13,465 nt of DNA from assembly GCA_946479055.1 (NCBI GenBank), contig CAMLEX010000041.1:1-13465 (forward strand), written 5' to 3'. The position numbers and the translations under genes are program-made. Source of the DNA: an uncultured Bacteroidota bacterium (GTDB lineage: Bacteria > Bacteroidota > Bacteroidia > Chitinophagales > Chitinophagaceae). The notes beneath the pieces were generated by a model that saw nothing but the letters and a program-made list of their open reading frames with translations, did not search any database and had not been told where the DNA came from. This document shows, piece after piece, positions 7,845-13,465 of the stretch. The number at the start of each line of letters is the position of its first letter. Position 1 is the stretch's first letter.

Positions 7845-10800
7845 TTAAGCCGTAAAGGCAACATTTGCAAAGCAATGACGATGCAGGCCTGACAAAAACC
7901 GGTGCATCTCTTCCATACTCATAATGGGCTCCGCGATCAGCATAAATAATTTGCCGTTTTGCTTCAGCCTTCCTTTATTGGTTCCCGTCTGTAGATAATT
8001 CAGAATATTATTAAAAAGCGTTGATTCAAAATAAAGGGAGTCGGGCCGGTTAATGAAATAACAACGCAGTGTAGAGGACTTTAAAGACATCTTTTCAAAT
8101 CCCAGCTCAACGGCCAGTTTACGACAACTAACCGTGATAAAAAGATCCCCGACTTGCTGTGGTATAGGTCCAAAACGATCATTTAGCTCTTCTTTCATCA
8201 GCAAAAGGTCTTGTTCCGTTTCGCAATTGTCTAACCGTTGATAAAGGGACAATCTCTCGGCAATGCTTTCTACATATTTATCCGGTATCAATATTTCAAG
8301 GTCCGTGTCAATAGTACAATCCTGAACAAAATCATCCTGTTTGGTTATCTCTTCTTTAAATAATTCTTTAAATTCTGTACGCTTCAGTTCACGGATAGCT
8401 TCATCAAGTACCTTTTGATACATTTCAAACCCGATCTCTGCCATAAAACCACTTTGCTCACCTCCCAGCATATTTCCCGCGCCACGGATATCCAAATCTC
8501 TCATAGCTATCTGGAAACCGCTTCCCAACTCGCTATGTTGTTCCAATGTTTGTAATCTTTTTCTTGAGTCCGCTGGTAAAGTACTCATTGGGGGCGCCAG
8601 CAAATAACAGAATGCTTTTTTATTACTGCGTCCTACCCTTCCTCTCAACTGGTGAAGGTCACTCAATCCAAACTGATGTGCATTATTAACAATGATCGTA
8701 TTTACATTCGGAATATCAACACCACTTTCTACAATATTGGTGCAAACCAAAACATCATACTTCTTATCAATAAAATCTAAAATTCTTTCTTCTAATTCAT
8801 GTCCTTCCATTTGCCCGTGAGCATAACCAATGCTAAGATCGGGGCACAGGCCTTGTATGATAGAAGCGATTTCCGCTAAACCACTGATACGATTGTAAAT
8901 TACAAATACCTGCCCACCACGTTCCGTTTCAAAATAAACAGCATCACGGATAAAATCTTCATTATAAACCTGTACTTCGGTTTGTATTGCCTGGCGATTG
9001 GGTGGCGGTGTATTGATGATACTTAAATCCCTGGCGCCCATCAAAGAAAATTGCAGTGTTCTTGGTATCGGCGTAGCGGTTAATGTCAAACAATCAACTG
9101 TTGTTCTCAGCGTCTTTATCTTTTCTTTATGCCCTACTCCAAATTTTTGTTCTTCATCTATCACCAGCAAACCAAGGTCTTTGAACTTTACATCCTTGCC
9201 CAAAATACCATGGGTACCGATAAGAATATCAATTTTACCTTCTTCTAATTTTTTTAATGTTTCCTTTTTTTCTTTGGACGATTTGAACCGGTTGATATAG
9301 TCAACTGTAACGGGAAAATCCTTTAACCGGTCACTGAAAGTTTTATAATGCTGAAATGCCAGGATGGTTGTGGGAACTAATACTGCGGCCTGCTTACCAT
9401 CAATACAGGTTTTGAAAGCAGCTCTTATCGCCACTTCGGTTTTACCAAAGCCCACATCACCACAAACCAGGCGGTCCATCGGCGATGGTGCTTCCATGTC
9501 CTTTTTTACATCTGCTGTAGCCTTACTTTGATCTGGAGTGTCTTCATAAATAAATGATGCTTCCAGCTCTGTCTGCATATAATTATCCGGCGCATGCGCA
9601 AACCCTTCCTGGGCTTTTCTCTGTGCATATAATTTTATGAGGTCAAAAGCAATTTCTTTAACCTTCGCTTTCGTTTTATCTTTTAACTTGTTCCAAACAT
9701 CACTACCCAGCTTGTTTACTTTTGGCACACTTCCTTCCTTGCCTGTATACTTCGCTATTTTATGAAGTGAATTAATATTTACATAAAGAATATCACTATC
9801 CTTATAAATAATCCGTACAGCTTCTTGTACTTTTCCATTAGCTTCTATTTTTTGCAAACCGCTGAACACACCTACGCCATGATCAATATGGGTAACAAAA
9901 TCTCCCGGCTGCAATTCCCGTAGCGTTCTTAAGGTTAACGCTTTGTTTTTGTTATAGGCTTGTTTTACCCTGTATTTATGATACCGCTGAAATACCTGGT
10001 GATCAGTATAGCAAACAATTTTAAGATCTTCATCTATAAATCCTTCATGAATAGAAGTAGTAATGGGATTAAAAACAATTTCTGCTTTCAGATCATCAAA
10101 AATAGTTTGCAGCCGTTCTAATTGCTTTGGATTGTCAGCAAACAAATACAACTGAAAACCTTTGGCTTCCCAATTTTTCAGATCTTTTATCAGCAGCTCG
10201 AACTGACGATTAAATGCTGGCTGTTCCTTAGTAGAAAATTGAATGGTGAATGGAGAGTGGTGTTTGGGAAAGCTGTCAGAATGACCAAATCCTATTACAT
10301 GTTTTAAAAAAATCTTTTCTTCAAAATCAGTTGAAGTAATAAAATCGTCTAAGCTTATATGTTTTTTTAGAACCTTATCATCATCATCTACCTCTGACTT
10401 CCGGTTTCTTGGTTCTGACTTCTCACTCTTTACTTCTGACTTAAAACTTTCCTCCATCTGTAAAAAAGATCGCAACTCATCTTCACAGTCTATTAATCGT
10501 TCTTTGCATAATGCATAATCCTGCACCCATGCAATTGTATTGTCCTGCAAAAAGTCAAGCAATGAAATCCTTTCTTCGTTTTCAAATTGCGTATCTACAT
10601 TTGGAATAATGTTTACCTGTAACAATTTTCTTTCGCTCAATTGTGTTTCAGGATCAACAATGCGGATGGAATCCACATCATTACCAAACAACTCAATACG
10701 ATACGGCTTTTCATTGCCAAATGAATAAATATCCAGGATTCCTCCCCTGATAGCAAACTGACCAGGCTCATATACAAAATCAGTTCTTTCAAATCCATAA

Positions 10801-11294
10801 TCCGCCAGCTTCAGTAATAGCTGTTCAACATCCAGCGTGTCTCCGGCTTTAATATGAATAATATTGGAAGAAAGTGTAGAGGGTACAACCACTTTCTCAA
10901 AAATCGCTTCCGGGTAAGTAACAAGAACTTTTTTATTTCCCCCCGCAGCAATCTTGGTCAATGCCTCTGTTCTCAACATGACATGCGACGAGTTCAGCAG
11001 GCGGTAATTTTTGCGATTCTTGAATGATGAGGGAAAATAAAAAATATCAAGGGCTCCGGTCAGATTTTCCAGCGTATTATGAAAATAAGCGGCTTCCTCT
11101 GCATCGTTTAATATGATAAGATGATTGAGTTGCTGACAGGAAGGATGTAAAAAACTGGCGGCGGTTAAAAATACCGGTGAACTACCTAGAAGCCCTTTTG
11201 CATATATCTTTTGAGGTTGGGCAAACGAAATCCTGTCCGTCAGTTGAAAAAGACGGGGATTATTCTGATACAATTGCAACAAATCCTGAATCAT
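7845..11294 (-). CDS. mfd: Mfd, transcription-repair coupling factor (DNA translocase/ATPase)
   Basis: Mfd removes RNA polymerase stalled at template-strand lesions and recruits UvrA for nucleotide excision repair, in the cytoplasm. Length is 1149 residues from the ATG at 11294, normal for the family (E. coli about 1148). In that numbering: UvrB-like N-terminal modules (about 1-280), including the RGGILDIYSFG segment near 183-193; a Lys/Ser/Glu repeat insert (285-305); the RNA-polymerase-interacting CarD-like domain (from about 461, LQPGDFVTHIDHGVGVFSG); Walker A GDVGFGKTE (612-620); Walker B DEEQ (713-716); motif III TATPIPRT (739-746); the following ARDLSIINTPPPNR segment; helicase motif VI QLRGRVGR (882-889); and the C-terminal TRCF domain (about 990-1095). 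All helicase motifs look intact. An in-frame TTG at 11309 would add five residues; the ATG is preferred because a perfect TACTTTTG promoter box overlaps that TTG. The small exported-protein gene upstream ends in its own terminator, so mfd is probably transcribed separately. Confidence 0.98.
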   Translation of the reverse strand: MIQDLLQLYQNNPRLFQLTDRISFAQPQKIYAKGLLGSSPVFLTAASFLHPSCQQLNHLIILNDAEEAAYFHNTLENLTGALDIFYFPSSFKNRKNYRLLNSSHVMLRTEALTKIAAGGNKKVLVTYPEAIFEKVVVPSTLSSNIIHIKAGDTLDVEQLLLKLADYGFERTDFVYEPGQFAIRGGILDIYSFGNEKPYRIELFGNDVDSIRIVDPETQLSERKLLQVNIIPNVDTQFENEERISLLDFLQDNTIAWVQDYALCKERLIDCEDELRSFLQMEESFKSEVKSEKSEPRNRKSEVDDDDKVLKKHISLDDFITSTDFEEKIFLKHVIGFGHSDSFPKHHSPFTIQFSTKEQPAFNRQFELLIKDLKNWEAKGFQLYLFADNPKQLERLQTIFDDLKAEIVFNPITTSIHEGFIDEDLKIVCYTDHQVFQRYHKYRVKQAYNKNKALTLRTLRELQPGDFVTHIDHGVGVFSGLQKIEANGKVQEAVRIIYKDSDILYVNINSLHKIAKYTGKEGSVPKVNKLGSDVWNKLKDKTKAKVKEIAFDLIKLYAQRKAQEGFAHAPDNYMQTELEASFIYEDTPDQSKATADVKKDMEAPSPMDRLVCGDVGFGKTEVAIRAAFKTCIDGKQAAVLVPTTILAFQHYKTFSDRLKDFPVTVDYINRFKSSKEKKETLKKLEEGKIDILIGTHGILGKDVKFKDLGLLVIDEEQKFGVGHKEKIKTLRTTVDCLTLTATPIPRTLQFSLMGARDLSIINTPPPNRQAIQTEVQVYNEDFIRDAVYFETERGGQVFVIYNRISGLAEIASIIQGLCPDLSIGYAHGQMEGHELEERILDFIDKKYDVLVCTNIVESGVDIPNVNTIIVNNAHQFGLSDLHQLRGRVGRSNKKAFCYLLAPPMSTLPADSRKRLQTLEQHSELGSGFQIAMRDLDIRGAGNMLGGEQSGFMAEIGFEMYQKVLDEAIRELKRTEFKELFKEEITKQDDFVQDCTIDTDLEILIPDKYVESIAERLSLYQRLDNCETEQDLLLMKEELNDRFGPIPQQVGDLFITVSCRKLAVELGFEKMSLKSSTLRCYFINRPDSLYFESTLFNNILNYLQTGTNKGRLKQNGKLFMLIAEPIMSMEEMHRFLSGLHRHCFANVAFTA
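10380..10442 (-). repeat. Degenerate AAGTCAG heptamer array, three 21-bp units inside mfd
   Basis: The minus strand from 10442 to 10380 reads as nine heptamers: AAGTCAG AAGTAAA GAGTGAG / AAGTCAG AACCAAG AAACCGG / AAGTCAG AGGTAGA TGATGAT. The perfect AAGTCAG falls exactly every 21 bp (starting at 10442, 10421 and 10400) and the intervening copies are decayed. Because 21 bp is seven codons, the array is read in frame as KSEVKSE, KSEPRNR, KSEVDDD (Mfd residues 285-305). It lies at the junction between the UvrB-like N-terminal part and the next domain, a place where a linker can tolerate insertion. Confidence 0.8.
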
Positions 11295-11306
11295 AATTCC
11301 GCGATG

Positions 11307-11333
11307 CAAAAGTACGGAGTATCATGCTCCAAA
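11307..11333 (-). promoter_or_regulatory. Candidate mfd promoter with overlapping palindrome
   Basis: On the minus strand TACTTTTG (11314-11307) is an exact match to the Bacteroidota -7 consensus TAnnTTTG, 12 bases before the mfd ATG. A TTTG (11333-11330) lies 15 bases upstream of it, shorter than the usual spacing of about 19-21. Between and overlapping them is the 15-base inverted repeat GGAGTATCATGCTCC (11316-11330), perfect apart from one T-G pair. If used, the promoter would give a leader of only a few bases. The function is inferred from sequence alone. Confidence 0.4.
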
Positions 11334-11456
11334 ATAAAAGTTCTTACGAAATTGGAAACTTTGATAAAACATTAGTCAATTAACCAGATTTGAAGCTGCA
11401 CATCATTCAATAAGCTAAGTCGTGTCGATTCAGAATAATAAAAAAGTAATATTATT

Positions 11457-11481
11457 AAAAAGCCCCGGATGGATCCAGGGC
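11457..11481 (-). terminator. Rho-independent terminator of the small exported-protein gene
   Basis: On the minus strand the hairpin GCCC-t-GGAT..ATCC-g-GGGC, written here with its one mismatch (11481-11462), is followed directly by TTTTT (11461-11457) and then AATAATATTACTTTTTT. It lies about 38 bp after the stop at 11519, which is typical spacing. On the plus strand the stem is not followed by a T run, so the terminator points one way, toward mfd, and isolates mfd from upstream transcription. Otherwise the gap 11295-11518 holds only the candidate mfd promoter. Confidence 0.85.
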
Positions 11482-11518
11482 GATTTAATATCTGAGTTGT
11501 TGTCGTCCAGTGAAAAAT

Positions 11519-11830
11519 TTACTGTTGCAAAACAATTTCACCAACATCCAAAGCCTGGTCCTGTTTCACTTCCAGGTTTTCTAATGTTACATCTTTATAA
11601 GGATCTTTCGCATCTACTATCACTTTATAAGTGCCGGGTTTTACCTCTATTGCAAAAGCTCCGGAAGTAACAGCTCCTTTTGTTGAATCGGTTCCGCTGA
11701 TGGCCCAAACTGTTTCCGCCCCATCAGCAGGTGTTACTTTTCCGGTAATGGAAGTTGCTGTAGTTGTAAAGGCAAATAAACCTGCAATAGATGCCGATAC
11801 AATACCCAAGGTTAGCATTCTCTTCTTCAT
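11519..11830 (-). CDS. Small exported protein with a carboxypeptidase-regulatory-like beta-sandwich
   Basis: The 103-residue product starts with a signal peptide: KKR, then a hydrophobic stretch to about residue 20 (MLTLGIVSASIAGLFAF), then a small-residue region (TTTATS). No lipobox Cys is present, so it is probably periplasmic or released. The remaining 76 or so residues form one transthyretin-like/CarboxypepD_reg-like domain: ITGKVTPADGAETVWAISG, then GAFAIEVKPGTYKVIVDAK and the final YKDVTLENLEVKQDQALDVG strands. Such domains usually sit at the front of larger envelope proteins, and here one stands alone. It resembles the N-terminal domain of the SusC-like protein only in fold and pattern. 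No enzymatic residues are visible and the function is unknown. The start at 11830 is the only one that gives a proper basic N-region; an in-frame ATG at 11818 would shorten it. A clear terminator follows, so it appears monocistronic. Confidence 0.85.
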   Translation of the reverse strand: MKKRMLTLGIVSASIAGLFAFTTTATSITGKVTPADGAETVWAISGTDSTKGAVTSGAFAIEVKPGTYKVIVDAKDPYKDVTLENLEVKQDQALDVGEIVLQQ

Positions 11831-11836
11831 AGTAAA

Positions 11837-11868
11837 GAAATTTATAGTTTAAAAAAAAATTACACAAA
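11837..11868 (-). promoter_or_regulatory. Weak candidate promoter for the small exported-protein gene
   Basis: On the minus strand TTTG (11868-11865) is followed after 20 bases by TAAATTTC (11844-11837), which matches TAnnTTTG at all but the last position. The spacing fits a Bacteroidota promoter. Only six bases separate it from the ATG at 11830, implying a nearly leaderless transcript. The region is very AT-rich, so a chance match is plausible. Confidence 0.25.
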
Positions 11869-12051
11869 TCCCAAATCTCATAATCAGTTGTAAGAAGGTT
11901 GCTTACCCATGAAACCAACTACTATGCCAACCTATTTTTTTGTGGAAAAACTACTATGTTAAGGAAATATGTCCTGAATCAGATATTTTAAACACCGGCG
12001 CTCTGGTCTTCAATGAAATCCTTGCTTATGTCCTTGAATTGTGAAACAAGG

Positions 12052-12059
12052 TATTTTTG
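12052..12059 (+). promoter_or_regulatory. Candidate -7 box for the FNR-family gene
   Basis: TATTTTTG matches the Bacteroidota -7 consensus TAnnTTTG exactly and lies 45 bases upstream of the ATG at 12105, leaving a normal-length leader. I see no good TTTG -33 partner; a TATG at 12027-12030 has suitable spacing (21 bases) but is weak. The rest of the divergent intergenic region 11831-12104 shows nothing further that I can identify. Confidence 0.4.
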
Positions 12060-12104
12060 TAAGATTAATTTTCTCTTTTGTAACTTCCCCTCAAATTGAT
12101 TGTA

Positions 12105-12821
12105 ATGGCCATTCAACCCTGGCGAACCGGAAAAGTTATTCGAATTGAAAATGAAACTTATAATACACGCCGATACTGGATCGAAGTCCCGGAGCTGAGT
12201 TCTTTTGACTTTGAACCCGGTCAGTTCGTGACACTGGATCTTCCCATTCATGAAAAACCTAATAAACGTTGGCGCAGTTACTCCATAGCCAGTTGGCCCG
12301 ATGGGACCAATGTGTTTGAACTGGTGATTGTACTGCTGGAAGATGGTCTTGGCACACCTTGGATATTTAAAAATGTAACTGTAGGAAGTGAATTGATCTT
12401 TCGTGGTCCGCAGGGTGTTTTTGTATTACATGAAGATAATCTGCAAAAGGATCTTTTTTTGATCTGCACAGGAACTGGTATTGCTCCATTCAGAAGCATG
12501 GTGCATCATATCTGGAGAAACAACATCCCACATCGTGACATTTATATCGTCTTTGGTGTCCGCACTCAAAAAGATCTTTTATATCATGATGAGTTGAGAA
12601 GTCTTGAACTGGAAAATTTTCATTACATACCTACTTTATCACGTGAGGAATGGGATGGCAAATCGGGCTATGTCCATGCCATCTATGAACAACATTGCGC
12701 CGGCAAGCAAAATGCCGGCTTTTTTCTGTGTGGCTGGAAAAATATGATCGATGAAGCCAAACAGCGGATTGTAGCTATGGGCTATGATAAAAAATCTATA
12801 CACCAGGAGCTTTATGGATAA
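12105..12821 (+). CDS. FNR-family FAD/NAD(P)-binding oxidoreductase (ferredoxin-NADP reductase-like)
   Basis: This 238-residue single-chain flavoprotein belongs to the ferredoxin-NADP+ reductase superfamily and would pass electrons between NAD(P)H and a one-electron carrier or flavodoxin-like partner in the cytoplasm. The N-terminal FAD-binding barrel (about 5-105) has PGQFVTLDLP (38-47) and the FAD-binding RSYSIAS (57-63), followed by the GLGTPWIF loop (81-88). The Rossmann NAD(P)-binding half (about 112-238) has CTGTGIAPFRSM (121-132), VFGVRTQKDLLYHDEL (149-164) and FFLCGWKNMIDEAKQ (206-220), with an FNR-like tail ending ELYG. There is no 2Fe-2S domain (no Cys cluster) and no globin domain, so it is neither a phthalate/phenol-type reductase fusion nor a flavohemoglobin. 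The ATG at 12105 gives MAIQPWRTG; an in-frame TTG at 12096 would add only three residues. The physiological partner is not evident from the neighbours. Confidence 0.88.
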   Translation: MAIQPWRTGKVIRIENETYNTRRYWIEVPELSSFDFEPGQFVTLDLPIHEKPNKRWRSYSIASWPDGTNVFELVIVLLEDGLGTPWIFKNVTVGSELIFRGPQGVFVLHEDNLQKDLFLICTGTGIAPFRSMVHHIWRNNIPHRDIYIVFGVRTQKDLLYHDELRSLELENFHYIPTLSREEWDGKSGYVHAIYEQHCAGKQNAGFFLCGWKNMIDEAKQRIVAMGYDKKSIHQELYG

Positions 12822-12832
12822 GAAATCCCAAA

Positions 12833-12860
12833 CCCTGATCCTTCGACGGGCTCAGGATGT
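12833..12860. repeat. REP-like intergenic repeat (CCTTCGAC..GCTCAGGATG type)
   Basis: Just after the oxidoreductase stop lies CCCTGATCCTTCGACGGG followed by CTCAGGATGT. CCTGA (12834-12838) can pair with TCAGG (12852-12856); alternatively ATCCT (12838-12842) pairs with AGGAT (12854-12858). The core CCTTCGAC-n-GCTCAGGATG is, from my general recollection, a pattern seen as short dispersed repeats in intergenic DNA of many bacterial genomes, including Bacteroidota. Only one copy is present here, so its repetitive nature in this genome is not shown. It is followed by TGTCTTTT and could double as a weak terminator. Confidence 0.5.
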
Positions 12861-12862
12861 CT

Positions 12863-12874
12863 TTTAGCGCTAAA
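12863..12874. repeat. 12-bp perfect palindrome TTTAGCGCTAAA
   Basis: A perfect self-complementary 12-mer lies directly after the REP-like element and 35 bases before the DUF1569 gene. It could be a protein-binding site for the downstream gene pair or part of the repeat unit. No exact promoter box is recognisable in the 88-bp gap 12822-12909, and in AT-rich DNA the palindrome may be chance. Confidence 0.3.
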
Positions 12875-12909
12875 TGATTTAAATTATTCATACTGCTTTT
12901 CTAAAAAAT

Positions 12910-13365
12910 ATGGAAGTAAAAAATCTATTTGACAGTTCTGCTTACAACGAAATTATTGAACGCTTACATAAACTCTCACCCGATAGTCAACGCCAATGGG
13001 GCAGGATGCGGGTAGCACAGATGCTGGCCCATTGCAAAGAAGCATTTAAAGTACCGCTGAGTGATAAGCCTATGCCCCGCATGCTGATTGGTTCCTTGCT
13101 TGGCTGGATGGTAAAAAGCAAATTGTATAATGAAACTCCCTGGAAAAAAAGCTTACCGACCTCACCCGACTTTGTTATTAAAGATGAACGTGATTTTGAG
13201 AAAGAGAAAACAGCTTTACTGGAATTAGTGAACAAATTTCATGCAGACGGGCCTGAAAAAGCTGGCAAATATCCACATCCTTTTTTTGGAAAATTTACAA
13301 GCGGGCAATGGGGAAAAATGATGTGGAAGCATTTAGACCATCACCTGCGGCAGTTTGGCGCTTAA
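12910..13365 (+). CDS. DUF1569 / DinB-like four-helix-bundle protein
   Basis: This 151-residue cytoplasmic protein has no signal peptide. It shows the DUF1569 pattern: WGRMRVAQMLAHCKEAF (30-46) in the first half, and HPFFGKFTSGQWGKMMWKHLDHHLRQFG (123-150) at the C-terminus. In the DinB/YfiT superfamily three histidines bind a divalent metal; here His41, His141 and His145 are the likely set (inferred by position), with His144 adjacent. Members are related to bacillithiol or mycothiol transferases, but the activity of DUF1569 proteins is not established and I assign none. The length is typical and the protein appears complete. The stop is 10 bp before the next start codon (13376), so the two are likely cotranscribed. 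The ATG at 12910 follows an A-rich leader with no Shine-Dalgarno sequence. Confidence 0.85.
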   Translation: MEVKNLFDSSAYNEIIERLHKLSPDSQRQWGRMRVAQMLAHCKEAFKVPLSDKPMPRMLIGSLLGWMVKSKLYNETPWKKSLPTSPDFVIKDERDFEKEKTALLELVNKFHADGPEKAGKYPHPFFGKFTSGQWGKMMWKHLDHHLRQFGA

Positions 13366-13375
13366 AAAATACAAT

Positions 13376-13465
13376 ATGTTTTTAATCGGCAAACTTTTTT
13401 TACTGCTTCTTAAACCGCTTACCTGGATCATTGTGCTTTTAATTATTGGCATTTTGAACAAAAAT
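13376..13465 (+). CDS. N-terminus of a membrane protein, probably YdcF/ElyC-like (DUF218), cut by window end
   Basis: An ATG at 13376, ten bases after the upstream stop, opens a frame that runs to the window edge (30 codons). The residues are strongly hydrophobic: MFLIGKLFLLLLKP, then LTWIIVLLIIGILNKN. This suggests one or two membrane helices with a K-P break at residues 13-14. The pattern of a short N-terminal helix, a PLTW turn and a second helix resembles the start of YdcF/ElyC family (DUF218) envelope proteins. With only 30 residues the family call is tentative. That it is a real translated gene is supported by the tight spacing and the membrane-helix composition. Confidence 0.55.
   Translation, partial: MFLIGKLFLLLLKPLTWIIVLLIIGILNKN

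Noticed and set aside
11295..11309. TTG start for mfd five codons upstream
   Set aside because: An ATG at 11294 gives a normal Mfd N-terminus, and the TTG overlaps an exact promoter box.
11988..12251. 87-codon minus-strand frame over the start of the oxidoreductase gene
   Set aside because: It overlaps the motif-bearing FAD domain coding sequence in antisense and shows no domain or signal peptide.
1..13465. CRISPR arrays, tRNA or rRNA genes, insertion sequences, defence islands
   Set aside because: No regularly spaced repeats, RNA gene signatures, transposase genes or terminal inverted repeats were seen, and the intergenic regions are short and explained by promoters and terminators.

Overview
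The window comes from a member of the Bacteroidota, most likely a Chitinophagaceae-type genome. The evidence is a SusC/RagA-type TonB-dependent transporter, a huge secreted protease ending in a type A type IX secretion (T9SS) sorting domain, AT-rich intergenic DNA, start regions without Shine-Dalgarno sequences, and candidate promoters of the Bacteroidota form (TTTG, then TAnnTTTG). The family-level assignment is inference from general gene character, not from a marker gene.

Layout. Positions 1-1981 (minus) hold the N-terminal 660 residues of a SusC-like outer-membrane transporter whose C-terminus lies outside the window. A gene-free stretch of 364 bp (1982-2345) contains a hairpin likely to terminate the next gene and a 17-bp palindrome upstream of susC. 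Positions 2346-7766 (minus) encode a roughly 1806-residue multidomain S8 (KP-43-like) subtilase. Upstream of it, 78 bp away and on the same strand, lies mfd (7845-11294, minus), the transcription-repair coupling factor. A 224-bp gap with a strong rho-independent terminator precedes a small exported beta-sandwich protein (11519-11830, minus). After a divergent intergenic region of 274 bp the plus strand carries an FNR-family flavin oxidoreductase (12105-12821), a short REP-like repeat, a DUF1569/DinB-like protein (12910-13365), and the first 30 codons of a membrane protein probably of the YdcF/ElyC (DUF218) family (13376 to the window end).

How the genes relate. The SusC transporter and the T9SS protease both belong to the cell envelope and nutrient acquisition, but a terminator-like hairpin separates them, so a shared operon is not supported. 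mfd is a housekeeping DNA-repair gene. Most of the window is ordinary Bacteroidota chromosome. I did not find a convincing undescribed system. The observations most worth a second look are a degenerate AAGTCAG heptamer array inserted in frame in mfd, a palindrome overlapping the candidate mfd promoter, a REP-like interspersed repeat, and duplicated modules in the large protease.
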